Source: Enterococcus hulanensis (GTDB taxonomy: Bacteria > Bacillota > Bacilli > Lactobacillales > Enterococcaceae). Taken from it: 64,000 nucleotides of DNA. Shown piece after piece: positions 55,632 through 64,000 of the stretch. Both the position numbers and the translations under genes were made by a program. Location of the stretch: the NCBI RefSeq assembly GCF_005405485.1, contig NZ_BJED01000019.1, positions 1 to 64,000 on the forward strand, in the 5' to 3' direction. Each line of letters begins with the position of its first letter. The first letter of the stretch is position 1. The notes beneath the pieces are model-generated. The model saw nothing but the letters and a program-made list of their open reading frames with translations. It searched no databases and was not told the DNA's origin.

Positions 55632-58373
55632 TCATTCCGTGTCAAAAAGATCCATTAAATAGCCGATTTCAACATCTGGGACTTTCAGCATAAACGTACT
55701 CTCAATTTCTTCCATTCCTTTCTTCAAAATAGCATAAGTATCCGACTTAGCTCGTATAAGAGACTCTATGTCTGGATAGTCGATACATTCATTTCGTATG
55801 ACTCGTTCAATCATACTAGCACCATGCATGACAAACATAATAAGATATCTCTCTGAATTTTCTCCCATCAATAAATCCTTTTTCATGCCATCAAAGGAAT
55901 GAACAAGAGTAGTAATTGTTTTCTGCGGATTTAAAAATGTCAGTGTTTCTTCCAGAATAATTCTTAGGCCATTTTCATTCGTCATTTCAAAAGATTGCTG
56001 TCCATTGGAATCAGAATAATAGTTTTCGATGATTTCATTTAACTGGGATAAACCATTATCCAAAAGAATTTTTTCTGATGGAATAAAAGGAACTTGAGCT
56101 ATATTCAAGTCACTAATCCCAACTACCGCTATAATCCTTTTATTTTTGAAGTCCTCTATTCGATAATCGCTGCTGTTTGTCGGGAATAGTTCGATATTAT
56201 ATTTTGAAATCAAAGAGATTGAATTTCTTAAGAAATTAGCTAGCGTAATCGCCGCTCCCTGTCCTGTCAAACAAGTGGTTATAATTACTTCTCTTGGCTC
56301 TTTTTTTATTTTGCTCTTTTTTACATTTCCTTCAACGTAGGCATGCATGATCTCTTTCACTTCTGTATAGATTTCATCCAATTTGTAATCTGATATTAGT
56401 GTCTTTCTTAAAGCTTCTAATACAAAGGGCGTCGACAAGAAATTAATCGTTTTCGTTGGCACTCCAGTTTTTTCCGTATATAATTCGCCGAAAGAATTCA
56501 ATGACCCCATGTCTGTCATAATCAGAATTCCGTTTCCTTCATTCACTTCATTTGCAGTGTCTTCAAATTCTAAATAAAACTCATCGACACGTTTTTCCAG
56601 CTGCATATCCAAAGCATGTGTATGGTCTGTATCGAGCAGAGAATTCGCAACCTTTGCGATATTTTTAGCGACACCGTTTCCATGTGCCATTAGTAACAGA
56701 CCTACTCGCTTACTTTCATTTGCCTCGCTATTGTGTTCATCCATTGACAGAAACAACGCGAAAAGATACTCTTCCTCAGGTGAGAACTCGATACCAAGCT
56801 CAAATTCGAGATGTTTTTTCACTAAACGCGCGACTTCCAATTCCTGCGAATATTTAGCCTTCAGCTCTTCAATATTAATATCAATGCCCGAATGTACCAC
56901 TGGCTGATTGATCAACGAATTGATATGCATCGCAAAGGCAATGTAGGTTCGCTTTGAAAAATTCTTCTGCAGCTTCCTTTCCGCAATTTTTAGAATAATA
57001 TCAACCTCATAATAGATGCTTGGTTCGATGACCTTGAAAATATTTTCGTGCTCCATTCGATTATACGGAGAGGATGGATATTCTTCTAATATACTTTGTT
57101 CCAATTCTTTTTTTATTGTACTTAGGCTTGCGTTCTTATCGAGTCGCTTGTACCACATTTGACTATTTATTAAGGTTTTTGGCATGGATGTGCCATCGAT
57201 CACTAAATCTCCCTTTAACTTATCTAATAAAAAATCAATCTCTCTGTTCTTATCTGCATTCAATATGCCTTCCAATATATAACTAGGAAGAACCTTTTTA
57301 GTTACTTGGATCCTTTCCTCGTGATTCGAGATGGAATCTAAATAGCTTCGAGCACATATCAAATTGATATCTGCCTTCAATTGACCAACATTCCCCACGC
57401 ATTGGTAGCCAAGTAATGATTTTAAGACGCTTTTTTTTATCGTTATTGGTTTTTGGATTTTATCAAACTCCAAGTTGAAAAAGATGCTGATCAGCTCTAG
57501 TCTCTCATCCATTCCTCTATCACTAATATTAGGCAGATCAATCACCATCGGTATCCGACGGAGAAAAGTTGATAATAATACAGATTCGAGCGGTTCTGTC
57601 GTAGCTCCTATGATTAATACCTTGGAAGAATTGTAGCTATCGTTATCGCCTAATTTTCGATAATTTCCCGTATCAATCAAATGAAAAAGCATCTCTTGAC
57701 CTTCAGAAGACAGACGATGGATTTCATCTAGGAAAAGGATTCCGTTATTCGCTTTACTAACTAAACCTTCCTGATCATTCTCTGCCCCTGTAAATGAGCC
57801 TTTTTTAAACCCAAAAAGCGTAGAGAGTAATAATTGCGGATTATCCGAGTATTCAGAACAGTTGAATATAATAAAAGGAGCATCTTTACTTAATATTCCA
57901 TGCGACTTTGCAAACTTGTACATAATCTCTGCAAACATTGTTTTTCCAGTTCCAGTTTCACCTGATAAGATAGTATTTAATCCATGAGGCGGATAAATCA
58001 TAGCCGCACAAGCTTTTTCGATTGCCATTTTTAAACTGCCTTGATTGCCGATCACCTTATCAAAAGCGTTGATCGAGTTTTCCGCGCTACAGAAGTCGCT
58101 AAGTTTTTTTATACTTGTTTCTGTTACCTCCAAATTAAAAAGTTCGTTAACCTTTTTAGTAGGAAAAAATTTAACAGGTCTGCCTTCAATCTTTAAGACC
58201 TTCCCTTCGTTAACTAGCTTGTTCAATTCTTTACTACAATTCGTACGGTCAATATTGATTGCTTCAGATATTTCAGTCGTTCCAATTCCGTTAAATCCAT
58301 TTTTTATATCGGCATATCCAATATGGCTAACGCATCGTTCTAAGAAGTTGTATACTCTGTCTTTTCTGTACAT
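55632..58373 (-). CDS. LevR-type sigma-54-dependent transcriptional activator with PTS domains
   Basis: A 913-residue activator. It has an N-terminal HTH (about 1-75) and an AAA+ domain (about 105-330) with Walker A SGETGTGKT at about 137-145. The sigma-54 contact loop GSFTGA appears in place of the more usual GAFTGA, and Walker B is ILFLDEIHR. A PRD (about 440-545) has AFAMHINSL. An EIIA-Man-like domain (about 565-690) has LLMAHGNG. An EIIB-like segment and a second C-terminal PRD (FVMHGAS) follow. GGGGAGGGGGAT lies before the ATG. It activates the downstream operon under PTS-phosphorylation control. Confidence 0.94.
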   Translation of the reverse strand: MYRKDRVYNFLERCVSHIGYADIKNGFNGIGTTEISEAINIDRTNCSKELNKLVNEGKVLKIEGRPVKFFPTKKVNELFNLEVTETSIKKLSDFCSAENSINAFDKVIGNQGSLKMAIEKACAAMIYPPHGLNTILSGETGTGKTMFAEIMYKFAKSHGILSKDAPFIIFNCSEYSDNPQLLLSTLFGFKKGSFTGAENDQEGLVSKANNGILFLDEIHRLSSEGQEMLFHLIDTGNYRKLGDNDSYNSSKVLIIGATTEPLESVLLSTFLRRIPMVIDLPNISDRGMDERLELISIFFNLEFDKIQKPITIKKSVLKSLLGYQCVGNVGQLKADINLICARSYLDSISNHEERIQVTKKVLPSYILEGILNADKNREIDFLLDKLKGDLVIDGTSMPKTLINSQMWYKRLDKNASLSTIKKELEQSILEEYPSSPYNRMEHENIFKVIEPSIYYEVDIILKIAERKLQKNFSKRTYIAFAMHINSLINQPVVHSGIDINIEELKAKYSQELEVARLVKKHLEFELGIEFSPEEEYLFALFLSMDEHNSEANESKRVGLLLMAHGNGVAKNIAKVANSLLDTDHTHALDMQLEKRVDEFYLEFEDTANEVNEGNGILIMTDMGSLNSFGELYTEKTGVPTKTINFLSTPFVLEALRKTLISDYKLDEIYTEVKEIMHAYVEGNVKKSKIKKEPREVIITTCLTGQGAAITLANFLRNSISLISKYNIELFPTNSSDYRIEDFKNKRIIAVVGISDLNIAQVPFIPSEKILLDNGLSQLNEIIENYYSDSNGQQSFEMTNENGLRIILEETLTFLNPQKTITTLVHSFDGMKKDLLMGENSERYLIMFVMHGASMIERVIRNECIDYPDIESLIRAKSDTYAILKKGMEEIESTFMLKVPDVEIGYLMDLFDTE

Positions 58374-58577
58374 AACTATCCCCCTCCCCCCAATAGCGAT
58401 AAATCCAAAATACTCAAGTTCAAATACAATTGACTAGTATCTATCCTCACCTTAGACGAACCTTATGTAATCGCTACACTTTCAGTTTATCATAAAGTAC
58501 CTGCGCAAGTTTTCAAATTCAAGGTGACGCAAATTGCCTATATTTAGAAAGAAATCGATCCTAATAGCACTAAAATA

Positions 58578-58625
58578 CAAAAAGATCATCCTAATTTTCC
58601 ATTTAGAAAATCAGATGATCTTTTC
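58578..58625 (-). terminator. Terminator of the LPXTG adhesin gene
   Basis: On the minus strand AAAAGATCATC pairs with GATGATCTTTT around a loop of about 24 bases, followed by TTTG. It lies 42 bases after the adhesin stop. Confidence 0.75.
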
Positions 58626-58666
58626 GTCGTTTATAAATAAAACATGATGTTAGCGTCGTTCATTTT

Positions 58667-61144
58667 TTAAGGCTGTCTGACTTTTTTTCTTAAATAAAGA
58701 TATCCAGCTGTCCCACAAATTAACAGTGCACCTATGATGGTCAGCCAAATAGTTTTTTCTTCACCTGTTTTCGGCAGCCACTTACTAGTTATCGAATTTG
58801 CTGGGTGGTCTGTTTTTTCTGATTTATTTATCGCTTTTTGTGTATACGTATTGGTAATCAACAGGTTTCCACTATTTTCTCCAGTAACCGATGAGGTGTA
58901 GCCAGCTGGAATAGCCACTTCTTTGATAGTATATTGAATAGATTTTCCAGCTTTATCATTCAAATCGAGCGTTTCCCAAGTAAATGTCCACTTATTCTTT
59001 TCAGTCAATTCCACCGGATCGCCTTGCGTTTGTCCATTTGCATACAGCTGAATTTTGATGCTATCTGGACGAAGCTGGGCTTGATTGTCATTATCCTGCC
59101 ACTGTTTCGTAACCGTTCCACTGATTTTTCCAGGTTGGTACGTATTCGTGATATTGAAATCTTCAATTTTAGTCGTGTAGTTTGCGACACTGTTTTCTGT
59201 CACCGTGTAGACAATCTCCCGGTCCTTCTTGAACTTGGGTAAATCTTTGAACTCATAACGCCAGTCATCAACTTCACTTACTTCCTTTGAAGCAACCTGT
59301 TGACCATCTGCTAAAAGATTTACTGTAATTTTCTCTGGTCGTTTCCCTGCTTGATTATCGTTGTCTTCCCAAGTCTTAGTTCCCTTAACAATCGTTGACT
59401 CCGGTGAATAGGTATTGGTGATATCAAATCCCTTGATTTCAGTATTGTAATGTGGAACAATGTTTTCTGTTACCGTATAGACAATCTCTTTTCCATTATT
59501 AAATTTTGGAAGATCTGAAAAAGTATAAGTCCAATTTTCACTTTGACTCACTTGTTTAGAAGCAACCTGCTGACCGTCTGCTAATAGATTTACTGTAATT
59601 TTCTCTGGCCGTTTCCCTGCTTGATTATCGTTGTCTTCCCATTTCTTTGTACCAGATATTTCTAATGTAGGCTCGTCTTTCTTATTTAGAACTGTTTTTA
59701 GAACTGATTGATCACTTCCAAAATCATCGGGAGAAATTTTGATTTCCTCATTTGATAAAATATACCCATCCGGAGCTTTGGTTTCTTTCAGGGTGTAATT
59801 ATCCTTCAATAAATTATTAACGAAGCCAAGACCATTCGCGTCTGTCTCAATAGTTCCTACCACTGATCCGGTTCTGTCGCGGATAATTTCGAATACCGCA
59901 CCGGCTAGGCTTTCATTCGCTTCATTTTCCTTATGAATCTTAATTGTGTAGTTATACCCATCAGCTTCTCCGCCACCAGATTGATATTTTCGAGTTGTCT
60001 CTACTTCTTTTATGATCATTTGATTATCGGTCATACGAGCATAATTCGTAAATGTCTCACCATCCACCGGCTCATGATCGGACTGTGTTTTATAAGATAT
60101 TTTATACTCTTTGTTTCCTATATTTCCTAAATGGATCGAAAAGCCGTTCTCACTAAACTCAATATTATATTGGTTCGTCACATCGGCTTCTTCTTCAAAT
60201 ATCCAAATATGATTGCTATTTAATTCCCAATTTCCTACTTTGATGGAAAAGGTATCTTTCATATAAGACAACCCATCCGTTTTTAAAATGTCTTCTATGG
60301 TGACATCCGTGTAGGTATTCCCAGATGGATTTACTCGCAATTCATTATATATTTCGGTTCCTTCATCATTTGTAAACCAAGAATACTTCGAAAATTTTTC
60401 ATTCTCGTCATCCCCTTGATTCTCAAAATGAATGTCCCCGGCAAATATCTTTTCTCCCTCTACATCAATATAAATAGGTACATCGGTTTTATTTTGCACT
60501 GTAGAGGTGTCAATTTTACTGCTAAAATATAATTTTCCCGAAACATTTGAATGCGTTTCGACAAAATCCGTATACGTTAATGTAACTGTATTACTGATAG
60601 GGTCAGCTTTTGCTACAGCTATTATCTCTCTATCGGCGTTAGTTACATTGAAAGTAATACTGCTTTCCAACATTAGCTCAGCTGGAAGTGTGATGGTACT
60701 AGTGTCTCCGCTTCTGACTTCATTATCCGGTAATGTAAATTCAATAGCGACTCTAATATCCGTATATTGAGTGACCTCGGTCAATGAATTTCCCTCTGAG
60801 TCTGTTAATGATATGTGATCAACAATATCAGCAATCGCCTTACGAGTCGAGGGTCCGCGTGGCTGGTTAGCAGTTGAAGTTGATTGCTGCTTTTGATCAA
60901 CTTCTGTGCTATTTGAAGCGGTTGGTCCTTGAGATGTAGAGGAACTCCCCTCTGTTTCTACTTGGGAAGAGCTTAATGAAACATCCTCCGCACTTTTTAT
61001 TGGTTCTGGTTTAATGCTATTCTCTATAGTTTGTTGTGTATTCTCAGTTGAATCTGTTGTTTTTGCTACAGCAACTAACGATGCCGTCAGAAGCGATGCT
61101 AGTATGACAAGCAGACTCAAATAGATAGATAATCTTCTTTTCAT
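58667..61144 (-). CDS. LPXTG cell-wall-anchored adhesin with SpaA and Cna_B repeats
   Basis: An 825-residue surface protein. It has a signal peptide (about 1-29), a Ser/Thr/Gln-rich linker (30-100) and an adhesion module (about 105-385) of the Cna/SdrC Ig-like kind. A SpaA/prealbumin-like domain follows (about 395-480; LAGAVFEII and TLKETKAPDGY, isopeptide type). Three Cna_B repeats (about 490-765) each begin KxWxDNDNQA and end in DITNTY or LLITNTY. The sorting signal LPKTGEE, a membrane helix and a RKKVRQP tail complete it. AAAGGA lies 8 bases before the ATG. The first two Cna_B repeats are nearly identical. Sortase A would anchor it to peptidoglycan; its ligand is unknown. Confidence 0.93.
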   Translation of the reverse strand: MKRRLSIYLSLLVILASLLTASLVAVAKTTDSTENTQQTIENSIKPEPIKSAEDVSLSSSQVETEGSSSTSQGPTASNSTEVDQKQQSTSTANQPRGPSTRKAIADIVDHISLTDSEGNSLTEVTQYTDIRVAIEFTLPDNEVRSGDTSTITLPAELMLESSITFNVTNADREIIAVAKADPISNTVTLTYTDFVETHSNVSGKLYFSSKIDTSTVQNKTDVPIYIDVEGEKIFAGDIHFENQGDDENEKFSKYSWFTNDEGTEIYNELRVNPSGNTYTDVTIEDILKTDGLSYMKDTFSIKVGNWELNSNHIWIFEEEADVTNQYNIEFSENGFSIHLGNIGNKEYKISYKTQSDHEPVDGETFTNYARMTDNQMIIKEVETTRKYQSGGGEADGYNYTIKIHKENEANESLAGAVFEIIRDRTGSVVGTIETDANGLGFVNNLLKDNYTLKETKAPDGYILSNEEIKISPDDFGSDQSVLKTVLNKKDEPTLEISGTKKWEDNDNQAGKRPEKITVNLLADGQQVASKQVSQSENWTYTFSDLPKFNNGKEIVYTVTENIVPHYNTEIKGFDITNTYSPESTIVKGTKTWEDNDNQAGKRPEKITVNLLADGQQVASKEVSEVDDWRYEFKDLPKFKKDREIVYTVTENSVANYTTKIEDFNITNTYQPGKISGTVTKQWQDNDNQAQLRPDSIKIQLYANGQTQGDPVELTEKNKWTFTWETLDLNDKAGKSIQYTIKEVAIPAGYTSSVTGENSGNLLITNTYTQKAINKSEKTDHPANSITSKWLPKTGEEKTIWLTIIGALLICGTAGYLYLRKKVRQP
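59289..59371 (-). repeat. Internal repeat in the adhesin (copy 1; copy 2 at 59559-59641)
   Basis: The 83 bases here match 59559-59641 with 4 differences. They encode the start of neighbouring Cna_B repeats. Recombination between them could change the repeat number. Confidence 0.85.
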
Positions 61145-61494
61145 TTTATAATTCCTTTCTATATTTCGGTTGTTTTTAATCCATTATGATTATATATGTA
61201 TAATTTACAGAGCGCAACGGGTTATTTATGAAGTTAAAAACTTTTAAAAATCACTATAATAGTTAATATATGATAATTTTGATAAAACGAATATATGGCA
61301 AAAAAGCGAATATACAAGGGGTTCCATTTCCATTTTTCAACAAGAAAATTATGCTAGATATTGTTTTTTTAAAGAAATTTTTTTACTATAATTTTTCTCT
61401 AATATTTTAAAATAGATAATCAGAGTTTTTGATAGCACAATTGACAAATATTTTGTTAATAAGCCTTTAGGAACGAACTGAAAAACCACAAAAA

Positions 61495-61527
61495 ACGACT
61501 GTCTATCGCAAAGCAATAAACAGTCGT
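61495..61527 (-). terminator. Hairpin after the SemiSWEET region
   Basis: ACGACTGT and ACAGTCGT pair around a 17-base loop. On the minus strand it is followed by TTTTTTG. Confidence 0.65.
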
Positions 61528-61533
61528 AACTTT

Positions 61534-61735
61534 TTATTCTATTGAAAAAATTCCAAAACTTTCTGTCCATTTTTCCATAAACATATCCATCGCCAATAAC
61601 TGAAACAGATTGGATTTGCGTATATGTTCCATATACTGAGCAATTCTTTTCTTCAGCTTTTGTTACTTTCATTTCTGACCCGTTGACTCTGGTTAACGCG
61701 TTTTTATCCTCCCCATTAAACGATGAAGGACTCTC
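61534..61735 (-). pseudogene. Possible frameshifted gene fragment downstream of SemiSWEET
   Basis: One frame reads SSFNGEDKNALTRVNGSEMK then CSVYGTYTQIQSVSVIGDG. It then runs into the terminator, while the +1 frame gives KWTESFGIFSIE and stops at 61534, just before the hairpin. That layout suggests the tail of a frameshifted gene. There is no ribosome site. I cannot name the family, so this is tentative. Confidence 0.35.
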
Positions 61736-61738
61736 TTT

Positions 61739-62011
61739 CTATTTAGATGCTTCCTGCTCTGCGTCTTCACGTTTTCTCGACCCTATTTTACAGACTAAGA
61801 TCGTTGTTGTTAGACAGAGTGTGACCGCATTAGCACCTAAGATCGCCATGTCAGACTGAATGATTCCATGGATCGTCCATAGGAAGACCCCGATCACCTG
61901 TAACAGACAGGTTTGTAAGGAAATGGCTTCGGTATTTTTGGTTTTTACTATTTTTATGACCTGCGGAACAAACGCAAATGTAGTCAAGATTCCTGCGATA
62001 CTGCCAATCAT
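61739..62011 (-). CDS. SemiSWEET-type sugar transporter (PQ-loop / MtN3)
   Basis: A 90-residue protein with three membrane segments, the expected length of a bacterial SemiSWEET. The PQ motif is in FAFVPQVIKIVKTKNTEAIS near residue 15. GAAGGAGG lies 7 bases before ATG 62011; the upstream frame to 62080 is non-coding. It would work as a dimer that moves sugars by facilitated diffusion. It lies downstream of a PTS EIIC on the same strand, with about 290 bases between them, so a separate promoter is likely. Confidence 0.88.
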   Translation of the reverse strand: MIGSIAGILTTFAFVPQVIKIVKTKNTEAISLQTCLLQVIGVFLWTIHGIIQSDMAILGANAVTLCLTTTILVCKIGSRKREDAEQEASK

Positions 62012-62300
62012 GGATTTACCTCCTTCGTATAAAAACAAGCTGAACACTTTCAAATTAAGATTCATCTTATCATTCAGCACACTGATGAAATAGAGCTTTG
62101 CTTCATCTTAAAATGTGATTTATACGAACGGACCAAACAGTCAGAGATTTTGTAAATCACATATACCAAGCTTGCGTAGTCGCCCAACTTTTAAACTCAT
62201 GCACAGCTTCGAGGAACGATTGTTGTATCTCTCAAACTAAAAATTTCCGCTTATTTGTCAAAACTCTGATAATTAAGAACAGCCGTGTTCAGCACGCTGC

Positions 62301-63668
62301 TTAAGCTATTTTGGCTTCTTGGCCTTGTTCTTGCTCATGCTCTTGTTTGACCAAGCGTTGGTCGTAAGATCGGGCAAATGGCAGATAAATCAGGAACGAT
62401 ACTCCTGCACAGAGGATCGCAACGACCGCTGCCTTCCAATCTCCTCCGGTACTGATGAAAGCTCCGAGTCCGACTGGTGAAGGCCAAGGCATATTGGCGA
62501 TGACCGGACGAATCAACTCAAGCCGGATCGCAAAATAACCGATACTCGCTGAAGCCATTGGTGCCAAGAAAAATGGAATGGCTAAGTATGGATTATAGAT
62601 CAATGGAATACCAAAGATCATCGGTTCATTGATGTTAAAAATACATGGGACCAAAGCGGCTTTCCCCAATACCTTCAACTGCTCGGATTTCGCCATGTAT
62701 ACAAGGAAGAAACATAACCCCAAGGTGGCACCCGAGCCGCCGATCGTGACAAAGGCATTATTGAATTCTCCGGCTAAGGGAATGTGTGCGCCTTCAGCAT
62801 TCAAGGCTAAGTTTCCTAAAGTGATCGGTGTGATCAAAGAGAAAATGATATTCGCCCCGTGGATACCTACTAGCCATAGTGCATGGACCAAGAAATAAAT
62901 CACCATAACACCTAGCCAGCTGCTGGTTAACTGGGTTACAAAGCCGAACGGTACAGCGATCAATTGGAAAATGTCCGTGTTCAACAAGACGAGAAGCCCT
63001 GTGATGATCAAAATCACAAAAGCGACGACAAACGCCGGAACTAAGGCAGTAAACGCTCTCGATACACCTTCCGGAACTTCCTCCGGCATTTTGATGACCC
63101 AGTTTCTAGCGACACATAATCGATAAAGCTGTACTGCGAGCGCCGCCATGATGATGCCAGTAAAGATTCCGACCGTCCCTAGACGTGCGACACCATCGCC
63201 GCCGATCGCCCAGCCGTTGATGATGCTATCGTCTAAATTCGTCACTCGGATCACTTTCCCGCCATCCATCACTAATTGCGGAATCGACAGGAAGAAAGCA
63301 AACATCGATAATAACGCACCTGTGATCGGCGCCATATTCAACTCCTCTTCTTCTGCGATGATCTTCGTATATTCATATCCTAGTCCAACACAGAAATATA
63401 AGGCCAATATCCCCATGGTTGTGCTGTTTGCCAACATATAGAGTTCACTGAATTTAAAAAAAGTTGAATTAAAAATGCCTTCTAAAAAGGGAAATGTCAT
63501 GGGAAGAATATTGAACACCAAGAACATCGAGCCGACGATCGTAAAGGGGATCGCCCCCATCCCAGCGCCCATAATCGCTCGAACGATTTTGAAGGTCGCC
63601 AATTTTCCCATTGGTCCCATCAAGCGTTTTTCTAAAAAGTTAAATAGTTTGTTGTTTGATCCATCCAT
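62301..63668 (-). CDS. PTS EIIC, lactose/cellobiose family
   Basis: A 455-residue permease of about ten membrane segments. It has LWLVGIHGANIIFSLI and NINEPMIFGIPLIYNP, the standard landmarks of Lac-family EIIC. GAGGAAG lies before the ATG. It is preceded 10 bases upstream by a small membrane protein that runs off the window edge. No EIIA or EIIB is visible here; they may be beyond the edge or encoded elsewhere. Confidence 0.92.
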   Translation of the reverse strand: MDGSNNKLFNFLEKRLMGPMGKLATFKIVRAIMGAGMGAIPFTIVGSMFLVFNILPMTFPFLEGIFNSTFFKFSELYMLANSTTMGILALYFCVGLGYEYTKIIAEEEELNMAPITGALLSMFAFFLSIPQLVMDGGKVIRVTNLDDSIINGWAIGGDGVARLGTVGIFTGIIMAALAVQLYRLCVARNWVIKMPEEVPEGVSRAFTALVPAFVVAFVILIITGLLVLLNTDIFQLIAVPFGFVTQLTSSWLGVMVIYFLVHALWLVGIHGANIIFSLITPITLGNLALNAEGAHIPLAGEFNNAFVTIGGSGATLGLCFFLVYMAKSEQLKVLGKAALVPCIFNINEPMIFGIPLIYNPYLAIPFFLAPMASASIGYFAIRLELIRPVIANMPWPSPVGLGAFISTGGDWKAAVVAILCAGVSFLIYLPFARSYDQRLVKQEHEQEQGQEAKIA

Positions 63669-63677
63669 GTTTCTTCC

Positions 63678-64000
63678 TCACTCACTTTCATTTTCTGATA
63701 GTTTATTAAACTCCTGAAGATAGCCGTAATACTTGTCCTGATTTTTGCGGATACGATTAATTCGGCTGATGACCACCCATGATAAGACGATTCCTGTAAG
63801 AAGAACGAGCACTAAAATACCTTTTGCCAAAGAATTAGCCAATAGAAATGGAAATAGACTCTTATAGCTTGAATCAAATGCCGTTGCCAGAATCAGTCCT
63901 GCGTTCAGAAAAAGCTGGCATTTCTGATACAAAAGAGAATATTTTAATGCTTGGTCCTTCGTGTTTGAAGTATCGCCATAAAGCTTTAGATGTTCTGCTA
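63678..64000 (-). CDS. Small membrane protein (5' end cut by window edge)
   Basis: The frame stays open from 64000 (two bases of a partial codon) to the stop at 63678, giving at least 106 residues; the start lies outside. Two hydrophobic segments (FLNAGLILATAFDSS and GILVLVLLTGIVLSWVVI) are flanked by a charged, helical N-terminal part and a KNQDKYYGYLQEF tail. It is 10 bases upstream of the EIIC and surely cotranscribed. I do not recognise the family; it may be an accessory subunit. Confidence 0.65.
   Translation of the reverse strand, partial: AEHLKLYGDTSNTKDQALKYSLLYQKCQLFLNAGLILATAFDSSYKSLFPFLLANSLAKGILVLVLLTGIVLSWVVISRINRIRKNQDKYYGYLQEFNKLSENESE

Noticed and set aside
61349-61672. 107-codon minus-strand frame
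   Set aside because: Its second half reads through a hairpin terminator. Only the upstream part looks protein-like, so it is given as a tentative frameshifted fragment instead.

Overview
The window looks like chromosome of a low-to-mid GC Firmicute, most likely an Enterococcus (the E. casseliflavus/gallinarum group would fit; this is an inference from gene content, not a species call). Support comes from strong AGGAGG-type ribosome binding sites, many PTS permeases, CcpA-type cre sites, a LevR/sigma-54 PTS operon, an LPKTG cell-wall protein, DUF5648-type secreted proteins and a V8-like serine protease. I found no rRNA, tRNA or CRISPR array. Two genes run off the window edges (1-398 and 63678-64000).

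Layout. 0-2.2 kb: a partial zinc-ribbon protein, an XRE regulator and an unknown coiled-coil protein. 2.2-7.8 kb: beta-galactosidase coupled to an APC-type permease, with a divergent AraC regulator and a cre site. 8-12 kb: UspA, an orphan mannose-family EIIA whose phospho-histidine is a glutamine, and a secreted cluster (V8-like protease, small protein, DUF5648-NlpC/P60 protein). 12.3-19.2 kb: arylsulfotransferase lipoprotein, MacB-type ABC pair and a two-component system, with three tandem 157-bp repeats between the ABC genes. 19.2-24.5 kb: HAD phosphatase, a B. subtilis/phi3T-type thymidylate synthase, a decaying stretch with three gene remnants, and a rhomboid protease. 24.8-29.4 kb: AT-rich, defence-like block (GIY-YIG-DUF2075 helicase, PD-(D/E)XK protein, unknown). 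29.6-32.3 kb: RpiR regulator divergent from a RarA/MgsA C-terminal-like protein and a PTS EIIC. 32.5-34 kb: queG behind a second tandem-repeat array (109-bp units). 34.2-39 kb: Crp/Fnr regulator, a complete ECF transporter (S, T, A, A) and a nucleoside hydrolase. 39.1-45.5 kb: small AbrB-like protein, CPBP protease, BcrA-like ABC exporter, two-component system and a membrane-anchored Asp-box-repeat protein. 46.4-58.4 kb: two parallel mannose-family PTS operons, each carrying its own hydrolase (M20 amidohydrolase under RpiR; type-B carboxylesterase under LevR and a perfect -24/-12 promoter). 58.6-64 kb: Cna_B/LPXTG adhesin, SemiSWEET, PTS EIIC and a partial membrane protein.

Strongest joint signals. 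(1) Three promoters at 42-44.6 kb (ABC operon, response-regulator operon, Asp-box gene) share a 13-base box at exactly 7 bases from the -10, which defines a likely regulon of the adjacent two-component system. (2) Two repeat arrays 19 kb apart share one two-hairpin architecture, and both end at the Shine-Dalgarno of the following gene. (3) The two PTS-plus-hydrolase operons look like parallel solutions for importing and then cleaving conjugated (acylated) sugars. (4) The ECF transporter and nucleoside hydrolase overlap by 4 bp, pointing to an ECF system for nucleosides.

Starts below were chosen from ribosome binding sites and often lie downstream of the longest open frame.
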